From the NCBI RefSeq assembly GCF_900156895.1, contig NZ_FTPD01000017.1, positions 106,094-170,093 of the forward strand: DNA of 64,000 nucleotides, given 5' to 3'. Origin of the DNA: Mesorhizobium prunaredense. GTDB lineage: Bacteria > Pseudomonadota > Alphaproteobacteria > Rhizobiales > Rhizobiaceae. A program made the translations under genes and the position numbers. Of this stretch, positions 38,494-50,420 are shown piece by piece; position 1 is the stretch's first letter; the number at the start of each line of letters is the position of its first letter. The notes beneath the pieces were generated by a model, which saw only the letters and a program-made list of their open reading frames with translations, was not told where the DNA came from and searched no databases.

Positions 38494-40857
38494 CTAGGCC
38501 CGGTCAGTCAACAAGGACTTGCAGAACCCGGGAGTGAGCTTGCCCCGGTGGATTACGACGTTGTCGTGGCCGATCGCAGCGCGGGCGTCTTGCCACTGCC
38601 GATTATGCCCGCGCTGTTCATTGGACTTGACGTGGCAAGCGGCGAAGGCTGCGTCATCCAGCATTGCCAAGTGGCGGGCGTGTACCGGCCGGTTCGTATG
38701 GATGTGCACCCACATCGGACTCGGTATTGCACGATTACGCAGCGCCTTGGGCTGCAGCCTGATCTCGAACAGCGAGCCTGGCTCCCCCTTCAACGCACGT
38801 GGTCGATCCGCAGCCTCCAACTCCTCGGCTGCCCGCAAGTGTTCAAGGTACTTCTGCGAGGGAAAGGGGTAGGTCTTCATGCAATCGATGGAACTAGCGG
38901 CCTTTCCGCTGTCCAAAGCCTTCGCCAGTCCCTGCGCCTCGGACAACATCAACTTGAGCTGGCCTATTTTGCGGTGCGCTTCTTGCACGCGCACAGGCGT
39001 GAGTAGGACGCGCTGACGATGCTCCTCCAACGCGGCAAGGCAGGCCTGCATCTCGGTGGCCTGCGTTTGCAGGCGATTGATCACGCTGGCGACCGCGTGT
39101 TCGGCGTCCTCGGGCTTCATCTGGCGCGCTTGCGAGATGGTTTTTTGCTGACCGGCCACATTGAACTGCAAAAGTTCGTCCAACCGCTCAAGTCGTGGCA
39201 TCAGGACCTCAATGGACAGCGGGGCCCGCCAGATTGCCAAGTTTGCGCCCGCCGCCGACGCACTCGCATGCGCCTCGCTCGCGCTCACGAGCTTCTTCGT
39301 GCCTAGATCCGAGCGCACGAGAACCTTGGCTTCTGGCGCAGGGTCCCTGACGGGCGCAGCGGCTTGCGGCTCGGGCCGCCGGGCCGTCGAACTCCCAGCG
39401 CGGGCGGCCCGCTTGCCTTTTCCTTTTTTTCTGGGCGCTGTGGTGCTTTCGGCCACTGTAGTCTTGCCGGCAGTTTCGGCTGGTATCGCAGCACCAGCGT
39501 CGGCCGGCAGCGCAATGGCTGGCGGCTTCGGCTGCAGTTCCAGGAGATGGATGACCTCGTCCGCAGTGATCCAGGCGTCGTCCACGATCTGGCTCAACAG
39601 TTCCAATGGGAGACCGGCACCTGTTTGGTGATCCCTAAGCCTGGCAACCACGGAGTGCGAGGCCGACGCAAATTCCGAAAGCCGCTCCACAACTCCTTCC
39701 AGAACGGCGCAGTGCTCTGCGTCGAGCGGGCGCCCTTTGTTCTTCATTACAGCGTCGCCCGTCGAGAGGAATGCCGGAAAAACGTCGGTGATGAAGTTAT
39801 CCAGCAGGCGCCCTTGCCCGTTCTCACCGACGAGGAGTTCCCTGATTGGTGCTTCGAGCATGATCGCCTGGGGGGCCATGTTGACCTGTGCGAGATTGAT
39901 CCGCGATTGCAGCTGCCTTACCTTTGAATTGACAACCCCGCCGGAGTGCAGCCGCAGTGCGGCCTCTTCTTCCTGCCGCATCTCGGCTGTTGAGCTTGGT
40001 AAGTTGGCAGTCGCGGCGCAGACGGACCGCATGCATTCGTAGCGCTGTACTTTCTTGTCATAAAACTCCATGCGGGCCACGTGATACTTCGCTGCACTGG
40101 GAGCCGATCGGCTCAGCTGGTCGAGGGTGGCATTGGATTTGACCAAGTTGTGGAGAATGCCGGCCACCCGCTTCCGGTCCTCTTCCTCCTTCTCGAAGAT
40201 CGCCTCGGCCACCATGTTGCCACTTTCCGCCCGACGGACCATGTCGTCGCGGTACTGACGCACATCAGCGTCGGACAGAATGCTACGCGCCACATGGGGG
40301 GGCAGGCTCGCGTAGTAGTGCAGAACTTTTGCGCCGGCATTGACGAGCTGATCGAGCTGGTCTTGCGCCTCCTCCCACGATGCTCCGTTTGGCAGGCTCT
40401 CTTTCTCGAGAACCTCGATTTCCTGAACCAGCACGTGCATTTGTCCCTTTGCCGTGTTGATCTCTTCGCCTGACGAGGACATGGGGACTGCCACAGCCGA
40501 AGTTGGCGACTGGCTGGCCACCGGCGCCAGGGCTTCACCATCCGACATTGGGTGAACACCGCGCCGGCGCGGACTGGCTGCACGTGGCCCGGCGGCCGCA
40601 CGTGGCGCAGCAGCCGGGATTCGATGTGAGGGGACGGAGGGGCCGGAGGATCTGCCGCCAAGCTCATCATGGGCACCGCGCCCAACGCCCGCCGAGGGTG
40701 AACCTTTACCTTGAGGCTCTGAGTGCATCCGCTCCAGGACGGAACCGAATGATTGGCTGCCTTCCCCGGAGGCAAGACTTGATTGCGAGCGCGAACTGCT
40801 CGATCCGGCTCCAGCATCCCCAATTCGCGGTTTTCCAGATCGGCCAATGCCCGTCAT
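38494..40857 (-). CDS. Putative secreted effector, XopP/HLK-like
   Basis: A 787-residue protein with a Ser/Gly-rich, acidic-poor N-terminus typical of type III secretion signals, mostly helical middle parts with coiled-coil character (about 130-260 and 560-640), an Ala/Lys/Pro-rich linker near 440-500, and a conserved-looking end MWVHIHTNRPVHARHLAMLDD followed by CHVKSNEQRGHNRQWQDA. The end resembles XopP/RipH (HLK) effectors as I remember them. No membrane segment or enzyme motif is visible. I found no clear tts box upstream and no secretion genes in the window. Confidence 0.5.
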   Translation of the reverse strand: MTGIGRSGKPRIGDAGAGSSSSRSQSSLASGEGSQSFGSVLERMHSEPQGKGSPSAGVGRGAHDELGGRSSGPSVPSHRIPAAAPRAAAGPRAASPRRRGVHPMSDGEALAPVASQSPTSAVAVPMSSSGEEINTAKGQMHVLVQEIEVLEKESLPNGASWEEAQDQLDQLVNAGAKVLHYYASLPPHVARSILSDADVRQYRDDMVRRAESGNMVAEAIFEKEEEDRKRVAGILHNLVKSNATLDQLSRSAPSAAKYHVARMEFYDKKVQRYECMRSVCAATANLPSSTAEMRQEEEAALRLHSGGVVNSKVRQLQSRINLAQVNMAPQAIMLEAPIRELLVGENGQGRLLDNFITDVFPAFLSTGDAVMKNKGRPLDAEHCAVLEGVVERLSEFASASHSVVARLRDHQTGAGLPLELLSQIVDDAWITADEVIHLLELQPKPPAIALPADAGAAIPAETAGKTTVAESTTAPRKKGKGKRAARAGSSTARRPEPQAAAPVRDPAPEAKVLVRSDLGTKKLVSASEAHASASAAGANLAIWRAPLSIEVLMPRLERLDELLQFNVAGQQKTISQARQMKPEDAEHAVASVINRLQTQATEMQACLAALEEHRQRVLLTPVRVQEAHRKIGQLKLMLSEAQGLAKALDSGKAASSIDCMKTYPFPSQKYLEHLRAAEELEAADRPRALKGEPGSLFEIRLQPKALRNRAIPSPMWVHIHTNRPVHARHLAMLDDAAFAACHVKSNEQRGHNRQWQDARAAIGHDNVVIHRGKLTPGFCKSLLTDRA

Positions 40858-41461
40858 TTATTCATCTCCGATATAGGCGAGAACGCGCTGCCTATGGATT
40901 GGGGCTGATGTCACTCAGCCGTAGTGCATCAGGGCTTTGGCGGGGTAAGTGCAATCGCCTAGATGACAGGTGGCATGACCTCTGAGAACCAGCGGCATGA
41001 TTTCGTCAATCGTCACGGCCAGCCCGGACCGACGACGTGACCCAGTACTGCTCAGCAGCAACCAAAATCGGTCGGGACTCGTACTCGATCGAATCACGCC
41101 GCACATGCTGTCCTCAGTTTATGTATCAGCACTCCTATGGGTTCAGGCTGGTCAGGCGCGGCAGGTCTAATAGACCGCTTGGCTGACGACTAACTGACGA
41201 GGAACTTCTCCCTGATACCCTGACCAACTCCGCCCGGGCGAACGCTGATGCACTTCCTGTAGCCGCGAACGGTGAAGCCGGCGAGGCGAGGCGACCGGCA
41301 CTGGTCGGGTCCCAAGCGGAGGCAGTAGCCGCGAACTCCACGCGGCCTATCCGATAGGCGAGACGAAGCCCTGAACCGACAAAGTAGTCGTGGCAGGATC
41401 GCGCCGCGCGGCTGATGCGATTGCATCTTTCCCCGTGCTGCACTGGCCTGTGTCAGGCGGT
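40858..41461. other. Upstream stretch of the effector-like gene
   Basis: A 63-codon minus-strand frame (40915-41106) is open but unrecognised. No tts box, sigma-54 element or IS end was found. Confidence 0.3.
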
Positions 41462-42679
41462 CTAGGGTTCGCGCTTCGGTCCGAGCAAGAACACTGTCAG
41501 GGCGGCGAGGAACGTGGCTACTGCGCTGTAGGCAAACACACTGGCCACGCCGGCATTATTCACTAGCAGTCCGCCGAAGATCGCGCCGGCTGCGATGGCA
41601 ATTTGGAACGTTGAGGTCATCAGCACACCGGCGCTTTCGGCCTGCTCGGGAACGGCGCGCAGCACCATCCAAGTCTGTACCCCCACCGGCACCGCACCGA
41701 AGCCAAAGCTCCATACAGCAACCGCAATGGCCGAGGCGGAGGCCGATGCCCCAGGCATCAGCAACGAGACAGCGGCTATCGCCATGAGCAGGGGCGGCAG
41801 CGCCGCGACTGCCTTGAGGCTGTGTTTCGCCAGGAATGCGCCGGCTAAATTGCCGAAGAAGCCGCATACGCCAGAAACGAGCAACAGCAGCGAGATCGTC
41901 TCGATATGGAGCGCGGAAATCTTCTCGAGGTAAACCCGGACATAGGTGAAGCTGGCGAAGTGCCCAGAAGCGACCAGCAGTACGACCAAAAGCGCGACCT
42001 TGATGGTTGGCTTCTTGATCACATTCAGCAGACCGCGGAATCCAGCCATTTCAACCGGCGGCAACGTCGGAATGGTTACGAGTTGCACCAGCAGTGTAAC
42101 GGCATTGACGGCTGCGGCGATCACGAAGGTGGCTCGCCATCCCCAGATGTCGCCGACATAGGCGCCGATTGGAGGCGTGCAAACGATAGCGACCGAAACG
42201 CCGGTGAGGATGATTGACATGGCGCGCGGCAGGAGGTGATTTGGAACGAGCCGCATCGCCAGCGATGCCGAAATCGACCAGAAGCCTCCAAGCGCAATGC
42301 CGAGCACGACCCGTGCCGCCAGGAAAACCGGCAGCGACCACGCGAGCTCAGCCAGAAGGTTGGACAGGATCTGAAGCAGCATCATCGCCCACAGGACGAT
42401 CCTACGGTCCAGGCGCTTTGTTATGAAGGCGACCGTCGGCGCAGAGATTGCCGCGGCAATCGCCGTCGCTGTCATCGTCTGTCCAGCCGCACCCTCTGTG
42501 ACATGCAGATCATGCGCGAGCGGCGTCAGCACACTGGCAGGCAAAAGCTCTGCCGCCACCAGCCCGAAGGTGCCCAGGGCAAGCGATATGACCGCGCCCC
42601 ATGCGGGACGAGACCGTTGATCCGGCTTTTCTGGGCCGTGCAGAAAAGTCTCCATGAAGCTTGTCGCGGAGTCGGTCAT
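41462..42679 (-). CDS. MFS efflux transporter (AraJ-like)
   Basis: About 12 membrane helices over 405 residues, of the AraJ/DHA1 efflux type: GLVAAELLPASVLTPLAHDL in helix 1 region, LDRRIVLWAMMLL after helix 2 and ARVVLGIALGGFWSI. The start at 42679 (MTDSATS) is favoured by GGCGAG upstream; an ATG at 42736 is also in frame. It is divergent from nifH. Substrates may be sugars or drugs; no local clue decides. Confidence 0.88.
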   Translation of the reverse strand: MTDSATSFMETFLHGPEKPDQRSRPAWGAVISLALGTFGLVAAELLPASVLTPLAHDLHVTEGAAGQTMTATAIAAAISAPTVAFITKRLDRRIVLWAMMLLQILSNLLAELAWSLPVFLAARVVLGIALGGFWSISASLAMRLVPNHLLPRAMSIILTGVSVAIVCTPPIGAYVGDIWGWRATFVIAAAVNAVTLLVQLVTIPTLPPVEMAGFRGLLNVIKKPTIKVALLVVLLVASGHFASFTYVRVYLEKISALHIETISLLLLVSGVCGFFGNLAGAFLAKHSLKAVAALPPLLMAIAAVSLLMPGASASASAIAVAVWSFGFGAVPVGVQTWMVLRAVPEQAESAGVLMTSTFQIAIAAGAIFGGLLVNNAGVASVFAYSAVATFLAALTVFLLGPKREP

Positions 42680-43082
42680 GAATAAGCTCGCCAGCTCGGG
42701 TGCACTGCAACATGGGTTGGCTGCATTGACCCGCATTCATGCCAGGAGCACGCCGTTGCCGGCTGCGTCGCACGAAGGGAATGTTCATCGCTGCCCGACA
42801 TGTTGTGAAAGCACCGCGTGCAATATCAGTGCCGGTTTGTCCCAGCCGGACAAGGATGTGATCGTCGGAAGGCGTCGCATCAGGCATGTTCCATGACGAC
42901 TTCGCGGGCCAGTCTCGAACCAGCCAGGCGCAACCAGCTACCAAGCACGGACATCTGATGTCCCGCAGCGGGGCACGCAGCCGGTCGCTTGCCGCCGCCT
43001 GTATGCAGCCAAAAGTCGGCTCTAGCTCGAAGGCCCAGCTTCCTCCCTAGCGGTCTCGAAGCTGACGCCTTGTGTCGGGCAT

Positions 43083-43135
43083 TGTCGGGTCCGCTACAGG
43101 GCTTGTTCCGACAATCACTTGTTTGGCAGCAAACA
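43083..43135 (+). promoter_or_regulatory. Two NifA upstream activator sites for nifH
   Basis: TGT-CGGGTCCGCT-ACA (43083-43098) and TGT-TTGGCAGCAA-ACA (43120-43135) are both perfect TGT-N10-ACA sites. The second is about 72 bp before the first -24 candidate. Confidence 0.85.
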
Positions 43136-43204
43136 CTCGTTGGAGCTCAGGCTAAATCGCGGGACACAAACGAAAAAATCCCTGTTGGTTATGAGCCAGT
43201 CTAC

Positions 43205-44204
<1,000 letters not shown>

Positions 44205-44253
44205 CGACCGATATTGGGCGCCTCCTTGAGTTGGCGCGCGCCTTGCAAAGAAC

Positions 44254-44275
44254 GGCGCCTCGTCGGTGAGGCGTC
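44254..44275 (+). other. Hairpin between nifH and nifD
   Basis: CGCCTC-GTCGGT-GAGGCG plus two outer pairs form a stable stem-loop in the 95-bp nifH-nifD gap, with no T-run. Such structures often stabilise nifH mRNA or attenuate readthrough, helping make more NifH than NifD. Confidence 0.55.
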
Positions 44276-44299
44276 ACCAGACACCTTGAAAGGGGTCCC

Positions 44300-45802
44300 A
44301 TGAGCCTGGAATACGAGAATGATGGTGCTCTCCATGCAAAGCTTATTGAGGAGGTGCTATCGCAATATCCCGACAAAGCGGCGAAGCGCCGCAAAAAACA
44401 CCTCAGCATCGCAAAGAGCGGGGTTGAGGCTGGGGGGGAAAGTGAGATCCTTTCCGAATGCGACGTCAAATCGAACATCAAGTCCATCCCCGGGGTGATG
44501 ACCATCCGCGGCTGCGCCTATGCCGGCTCAAAGGGCGTGGTCTGGGGCCCAGTCAAGGATATGGTCCATATCTCGCACGGCCCCGTCGGTTGCGGCCAAT
44601 ATTCCTGGTCACAGCGCCGCAATTACTATGTGGGCACAACGGGCATCGACACGTTCGGGACAATGCAGTTCACCTCCGATTTCCAGGAGAAAGACATTGT
44701 CTTCGGCGGTGACAAGAAACTGGAACAGATCATCGACGAGATCGAGGTGCTGTTTCCGCTGAACAACGGCATCACCGTGCAATCCGAATGCCCGATCGGT
44801 CTCATTGGTGATGACACCGAGGCAGTTTCTCGCAAGAAGGCCAAGGAGTACAAAAAGACCATCGTGCCGGTGCGCTGCGAGGGGTTCCGCGGCGTCTCGC
44901 AATCACTCGGCCATCACATCGCCAATGACGCGATCCGCGACTGGGTCTTCGACAAGAAGGACGTTGAGTTTGAGGCCGGTGCTTACGACGTCAACGTGAT
45001 CGGCGACTACAATATTGGCGGCGACGCCTGGGCCTCGCGCATCTTGCTTGAGGAGATAGGATTGCGCGTGGTCGGCAACTGGTCGGGCGACGCAACACTC
45101 GCCGAGATTGAACGCGCGCCAAAGGCCAAGCTCAATCTCATCCACTGCTACCGCTCGATGAACTACATCTGCCGGCATATGGAGGAAAAGTATGGCGTCG
45201 CCTGGATGGAGTACAATTTCTTCGGACCGTCCCAGATCGAGACCTCTCTGCGCAACATAGCCAAGCATTTCGGGCCGGAAATCGAGGAGAAAACCGAGAA
45301 GGTGATCGCCAAGTACAGGCCGCTTGTTGACGCCGTCATCTCCAAGTACCGGCCGCGTCTCGAAGGCAATACCGTCATGCTATACGTCGGTGGCCTGCGC
45401 CCCCGCCATGTCATCACAGCTTACGAGGACCTCGGCATGGTGATCGTCGGCACCGGCTACGAGTTCGGCCACAACGATGACTATCAGCGCACCAGTCACT
45501 ACGTAAAGAACGGCACGCTGATCTATGACGACGTTACCGGCTACGAGTTGGAGAAGTTCATCGAGGGAGTTCGCCCCAACCTCGTGGGCTCCGGCATCAA
45601 GGAAAAATACCCGGTGCAGAAGATGGGCATTCCGTTCCGTCAGATGCACTCCTGGGACTATTCGGGACCTTATCACGGCTATGACGGCTTTGCCATTTTC
45701 GCACGTGACGTGGATCTTGCCATCAACAATCCGGTCTGGGATCTCTACCAGGCCCCTTGGAAAGAACGCCCGCCCAGTGGGCGGGCGATAGCTGCCGAAT
45801 AG
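44300..45802 (+). CDS. nifD: NifD, MoFe protein alpha subunit
   Basis: Alpha subunit that holds FeMo-co. P-cluster cysteines are in [21 protein letters not shown] and [11 protein letters not shown]; the cofactor cysteine is in [11 protein letters not shown] and the cofactor histidine in [15 protein letters not shown]. Length 500 is normal. It forms the heterotetramer with NifK, encoded 132 bp downstream. Confidence 0.99.
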   Translation: MSLEYENDGALHAKLIEEVLSQYPDKAAKRRKKHLSIAKSGVEAGGESEILSECDVKSNIKSIPGVMTIRGCAYAGSKGVVWGPVKDMVHISHGPVGCGQYSWSQRRNYYVGTTGIDTFGTMQFTSDFQEKDIVFGGDKKLEQIIDEIEVLFPLNNGITVQSECPIGLIGDDTEAVSRKKAKEYKKTIVPVRCEGFRGVSQSLGHHIANDAIRDWVFDKKDVEFEAGAYDVNVIGDYNIGGDAWASRILLEEIGLRVVGNWSGDATLAEIERAPKAKLNLIHCYRSMNYICRHMEEKYGVAWMEYNFFGPSQIETSLRNIAKHFGPEIEEKTEKVIAKYRPLVDAVISKYRPRLEGNTVMLYVGGLRPRHVITAYEDLGMVIVGTGYEFGHNDDYQRTSHYVKNGTLIYDDVTGYELEKFIEGVRPNLVGSGIKEKYPVQKMGIPFRQMHSWDYSGPYHGYDGFAIFARDVDLAINNPVWDLYQAPWKERPPSGRAIAAE

Positions 45803-45934
45803 ACACCCTATCCTGGCCTGGTCTCCCCAGAGAGACCATGAACCCCGCGAGCTTGTGAGCCTCGGGAAGCCCGAAACGTCTCGACGTACCTGAGCTGCCG
45901 TATGGCGCGGCCAGATGAAAAAGAGGTAACCCCA

Positions 45935-47476
45935 ATGCCGCAGTCGGCCGAAAAGATTCTCGACCACGCTCCCCTGTTCCGCGAGCCGGAATACAGGCAA
46001 ATGCTCGCCGAGAAGAAGCTGAATTTCGAATGTCCGCACCCGGATCAGATCGTTACCGATCAAGGCGAATTCACCAAGACCTGGGAATACCGCGAAAAGA
46101 ACCTCGCCCGAGAAGCGCTTGTGATAAACCCCGCCAAGGCCTGCCAGCCGCTCGGCGCGGTGTTCGCGGCCGCGGGCTTCGAGCGGACCATGTCCTTCGT
46201 CCACGGCAGCCAGGGCTGCGTGGCCTATTACCGCTCGCACCTGTCGCGCCATTTCAAGGAACCTGCTTCGGCGGTTTCCTCCTCGATGACCGAGGACGCG
46301 GCAGTGTTCGGAGGCCTGAAGAACCTGGTGGACGGGCTCGCCAACACCTACCAGCTTTACGACCCCAAGATGATCGCAGTGTCGACGACTTGTATGGCGG
46401 AGGTCATTGGCGACGACCTGCACAGCTTCATCGAGAACGCCAAAGACGAAAAATCGGTCCCGCGCGACTTTGACGTGCCCTTTGCCCACACGCCCGCCTT
46501 CGTTGGTAGCCATGTCGACGGCTATGATGGCATGCTGAAGGGCATTCTGGAGCACTTCTGGAAAGGCCAGGAGCGCACGGAAGCCAAGGGAACCATCAAC
46601 GTCATTCCGGGCTTCGACGGCTTCTGCGTTGGCAACAACCGGGAACTCAAGCGCCTGCTCGACGTGATGGGTGTGTCCTACACCTTCATCCAGGACGCGT
46701 CTGACCAGTTCGACACGCCATCGGACGGGGAATACCGCATGTATGACGGCGGCACGAAGATCGAAGAGGTGAAGCGGGCACTCGACGCCGAGGCGACGGT
46801 TTCACTGCAGTACTACAACACCCGAAAAACCCTCGACTACTGCGGGCAAGTCGGGCAGGCTACGGCTTCGTTCCATTATCCGCTCGGCGTCCAGGCGACT
46901 GACGAATTCCTGATGAAGATCTCGGCGCTTTCCGGGAAGGAAATCCCCGAGGCAATCCGGCTGGAGCGCGGCCGACTGATTGATGCCATGGCGGACAGCC
47001 AGTCCTGGCTGCACGGCAAGAAATACGCGATCTACGGTGACCCGGACTTCGTGTACGCCATGGCCCGCTTCGTCATGGAAACGGGCGGCGAGCCGACACA
47101 TTGCCTCGCCACCAACGGCACCTCGGCGTGGGAAGCCGAGTTGAAGGAACTGCTTGCATCCTCGCCCTTCGGCAAGGACGCTCAGGTCTGGGCGGGCAAG
47201 GACCTTTGGGCTATGCGGTCGCTGCTCTTCACCGAGCCAGTGGACCTGCTGATCGGCAATTCCTATGGCAAGTATCTGGAGCGCGACACCGGCACCCCGC
47301 TGATCAGGCTGACGTTTCCGATCTTCGACCGGCACCACCACCATCGCTTTGCGCTCATGGGCTACCAGGGCGGATTACGCGTGCTGACGACGATCCTCGA
47401 CAAGATCTTCGACAAGCTCGATCGCGAGACGAGCCAGACGGGCGTGACGGACTATTCCTATGACCTCACCCGCTAG
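45935..47476 (+). CDS. nifK: NifK, MoFe protein beta subunit
   Basis: Beta subunit of the MoFe protein, 513 residues. P-cluster cysteines are in [28 protein letters not shown] and [13 protein letters not shown]. Start at MPQSAEK is supported by AAGAGGTAA; an ATG 33 bases earlier is in frame but lies before the family start. Confidence 0.98.
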   Translation: MPQSAEKILDHAPLFREPEYRQMLAEKKLNFECPHPDQIVTDQGEFTKTWEYREKNLAREALVINPAKACQPLGAVFAAAGFERTMSFVHGSQGCVAYYRSHLSRHFKEPASAVSSSMTEDAAVFGGLKNLVDGLANTYQLYDPKMIAVSTTCMAEVIGDDLHSFIENAKDEKSVPRDFDVPFAHTPAFVGSHVDGYDGMLKGILEHFWKGQERTEAKGTINVIPGFDGFCVGNNRELKRLLDVMGVSYTFIQDASDQFDTPSDGEYRMYDGGTKIEEVKRALDAEATVSLQYYNTRKTLDYCGQVGQATASFHYPLGVQATDEFLMKISALSGKEIPEAIRLERGRLIDAMADSQSWLHGKKYAIYGDPDFVYAMARFVMETGGEPTHCLATNGTSAWEAELKELLASSPFGKDAQVWAGKDLWAMRSLLFTEPVDLLIGNSYGKYLERDTGTPLIRLTFPIFDRHHHHRFALMGYQGGLRVLTTILDKIFDKLDRETSQTGVTDYSYDLTR

Positions 47477-47538
47477 AAGACACGGCCGGCTTTTCGCCCA
47501 GGCTGTTCATTGCCGAATGGACTTTGGAGACTGACGCA

Positions 47539-49041
47539 ATGACCTCGCTCAGTGCCAAGATCCAGGACGTTTTCGACGAGCCTGCCTGCGACAAGAACCG
47601 TGGCAAGGATGCCAAGGCGCGCAAGGAGGGCTGCGCAAGGCCGCTGACGCCGGGAGCGGCAGCGGGCGGTTGCGCCTTTGACGGGGCCAAGATCGTCCTG
47701 CAGCCGATCACTGACGTTGCGCACCTGGTCCATGCGCCGCTCGCCTGCGAGGGCAATTCCTGGGACAACCGCGGTGCAGCTTCGTCTGGGCCAACCTTGT
47801 GGCGCACAAGCTTCACGACCGACCTTACCGAACTCGATGTGGTGATGGGGCAGGGCGAGCGGAAGCTCTTCAAGGCGATCCGCGAAATCAAGGAAGCGTA
47901 TGCGCCGCCGGCAGTCTTTGTCTATTCGACCTGCGTGACGGCGCTCATCGGCGATGATATCGAGGCAGTCTGCAAACGCGCCGCCGAAAAATTCGGCTTG
48001 GCCGTGGTTCCGATCAATGCGCCGGGCTTGGCCGGCTCCAAGAACCTCGGCAACAAGCTCGCCGCCGAGGCGCTGCTCGATCATGTCATCGGCACGGTGG
48101 AACCCGACGACGCCGGGCCGTACGACATCAACATCCTTGGTGAATTCAACCTTTCCGGCGAATTCTGGCTGATAAAGCCGCTCCTCGATCGGCTCGGGAT
48201 CCGGGTTCGCGCCTGCATTCCGGGCGACGCGCGCTATCTCGACATTGCCTCTGCGCACCGCGCCCGGGCGGCTATGGTGGTGTGCTCGACGGCCCTCATC
48301 AACCTAGCCCGCAAGATGGACGAGCGCTGGCACATCCCTTTCTTCGAAGGCTCCTTCTACGGGATTTCAGACACTTCGGAAGCACTTCGCAAAATTGCTG
48401 AGCTGCTGGTGAGGAAGGGCGCCGATCGGGAGATCCTCGACCGCACAGAGACGCTGATCGCTGAGCAGGAGGCGATTGCATGGGAGAAGCTCGAGGCCTA
48501 CCGGCGGGGGCTGCAAGGCAAGCGCGTGCTGCTCAACACGGGTGGTGTGAAGTCTTGGTCGGTCGTCCATGCGCTGATGGAGATCGGCATGGAGATCGTG
48601 GGCACCTCGGTCAAGAAATCCACGGTCGAAGACAAGGAGCGCATCAAACAGATCCTCAAGGACGACAACCACATGTTCGAGCAGATGGCGGCGCGCGACC
48701 TTTATACCATGCTCTCAGAAGGCAAGGCCGATATCATGCTGTCGGGCGGGCGCACGCAATTCGTCGCGCTCAAGGCCAAGACGCCCTGGCTCGACATCAA
48801 CCAGGAGCGCCAACACCCATACGCCGGTTATGACGGCATGGTGGAACTCGTACGCCAGATCGACCTCGCCATTCACAACCCGATCTGGTCCCAGGTGCGG
48901 GAGCGGGCCCCGTGGGATTGCCAGCCTGGTGTGAAGGACGAACAGCCGAGCACGAAGAACGAGACCGCGACGGTGCACTCTGCCCAGGAATTCGCCGGCA
49001 CGACGCCGACGATTTCGGCGAGTGTTGAGGAAATCCGATGA
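47539..49041 (+). CDS. nifE: NifE, FeMo-co scaffold alpha-like subunit
   Basis: NifE and NifN form the scaffold on which NifB-co matures to FeMo-co. The 500-residue protein keeps the cysteines in GGCAFDGAK, LACEGNSWDN and STCVTALIGDD. It starts 62 bp after nifK and overlaps nifN by four bases. The final 40 residues are hydrophilic and variable. Confidence 0.97.
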   Translation: MTSLSAKIQDVFDEPACDKNRGKDAKARKEGCARPLTPGAAAGGCAFDGAKIVLQPITDVAHLVHAPLACEGNSWDNRGAASSGPTLWRTSFTTDLTELDVVMGQGERKLFKAIREIKEAYAPPAVFVYSTCVTALIGDDIEAVCKRAAEKFGLAVVPINAPGLAGSKNLGNKLAAEALLDHVIGTVEPDDAGPYDINILGEFNLSGEFWLIKPLLDRLGIRVRACIPGDARYLDIASAHRARAAMVVCSTALINLARKMDERWHIPFFEGSFYGISDTSEALRKIAELLVRKGADREILDRTETLIAEQEAIAWEKLEAYRRGLQGKRVLLNTGGVKSWSVVHALMEIGMEIVGTSVKKSTVEDKERIKQILKDDNHMFEQMAARDLYTMLSEGKADIMLSGGRTQFVALKAKTPWLDINQERQHPYAGYDGMVELVRQIDLAIHNPIWSQVRERAPWDCQPGVKDEQPSTKNETATVHSAQEFAGTTPTISASVEEIR

Positions 49042-50420
49042 CCCGAATCCTTGCCCAGTCCAAATCAGCCTCGGTCAATCCACTGAAATCCTCACAGCCG
49101 CTGGGTGCCGCCTTGGCCTTTCTAGGGATCGACGGCGCAGTGCCGCTGTTCCACGGCACCCAGGGCTGCACCAGCTTCGCGCTAGTGCTCTTCGTGCGGC
49201 ATTTCAAGGAAACGATCCCCCTACAGACCACCGCCATGGATGAAGTGACAACCATCCTCGGCGGGTCGGACAATCTGGAAGAGGCGATCCTCAATCTTAA
49301 GACTCGCACGAAGCCAAAGCTGATCGGGGTCTGCACGACGGCCCTGGTGGAAACCCGTGGCGAGGATTCCGCAGGCGACATCGCCGACATCAAGCTGAAA
49401 CGGGCGGAAGAACTCGCGGGTACTGAGATCGTGCTGGCCAACACGCCGGATTTCAGCGGCGCCCTCGAAGAGGGCTGGTCCAAGGCTGTCACCGCGATGA
49501 TCGAAGGCATTACGCGGCCTGGCGAGCGGGCGCGCCAGTCAAAGAAGATCGCAATCCTGCCCGGCTGGAACCTCACTGTGGCTGACATCGAGCATTTGCG
49601 CGAGATGGTTAAAAGCTTTGGGCTGCACCCGGTGATTTTGCCGGACCTCTCAGGCTCGCTTGACGGTACTGTACCAGACCACTGGGTCCCGACCACCTAT
49701 GGCGGTACGAGCGTCGAGGACATCCGCGAGCTCGGCGCGGCCGAGCACTGCATTGCCATCTGCGAGCATATGCGCCGGCCGGCCGAGGTGCTGCACAAGG
49801 TGACCGGCGTCCCTTACGTGCTGTTCGAGTCACTGACCGGATTGAAGGACGCCGATCAGTTTGTTTCCCTGCTGTCCAGGATTTCTGGCGAGCCTGTGCC
49901 GGCAGGCGTGTGCCGTCGGCGGGCGCAATTGCAGGATGCGTTCCTCGACGGACATTTCCATTTCGGAGGCAAGAAAATTGCGATCGCTGCTGAACCAGAC
50001 CAACTCTACCAATACGCAACCTTCTTCGTGGACATGGGCTCCGAAATCACGGCGGCGGTCACGACGACCGATATGTCGGAAATTCTGGAAAAGGTACCGG
50101 CGGAGTCGATTCAGATCGGCGATCTCGGCGATTTGGAAACGCTTGCCGGCGGCGCTGATCTTCTGGTCACCCATTCCCATGGACGCCAGGCGTCGCATCG
50201 CCTTGGCATTCCGCTCATGCGCGTCGGCTTCCCCGTCTTCGACCGGCTCGGCAGCCAGCACAAGCTCTCAATCCTCTATCAAGGGACCCGTGATCTGGTT
50301 TTCGAGGTTGCCAACATGTTCCAAGCCGACCGGCATGCGCCGACGCCTGAGGAACTTGATCCATTCCGCAAGCGGGAAGCGCCAGGTGGGCCCCGTTCGT
50401 CGCCTCTCGCTCGTCACTGA
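49038..50420 (+). CDS. nifN: NifN, FeMo-co scaffold beta-like subunit
   Basis: A 460-residue scaffold partner of NifE with VNPLKSSQPLGAALAFLGID, HGTQGCTSFALV and GVCTTALVETRGED. Its ATG overlaps the nifE stop, indicating coupled translation. Confidence 0.97.
   Translation: MTRILAQSKSASVNPLKSSQPLGAALAFLGIDGAVPLFHGTQGCTSFALVLFVRHFKETIPLQTTAMDEVTTILGGSDNLEEAILNLKTRTKPKLIGVCTTALVETRGEDSAGDIADIKLKRAEELAGTEIVLANTPDFSGALEEGWSKAVTAMIEGITRPGERARQSKKIAILPGWNLTVADIEHLREMVKSFGLHPVILPDLSGSLDGTVPDHWVPTTYGGTSVEDIRELGAAEHCIAICEHMRRPAEVLHKVTGVPYVLFESLTGLKDADQFVSLLSRISGEPVPAGVCRRRAQLQDAFLDGHFHFGGKKIAIAAEPDQLYQYATFFVDMGSEITAAVTTTDMSEILEKVPAESIQIGDLGDLETLAGGADLLVTHSHGRQASHRLGIPLMRVGFPVFDRLGSQHKLSILYQGTRDLVFEVANMFQADRHAPTPEELDPFRKREAPGGPRSSPLARH

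Noticed and set aside
38494..41110. tts box for the effector-like gene
   Set aside because: I looked for the TtsI-type motif upstream on the minus strand and found no convincing match.
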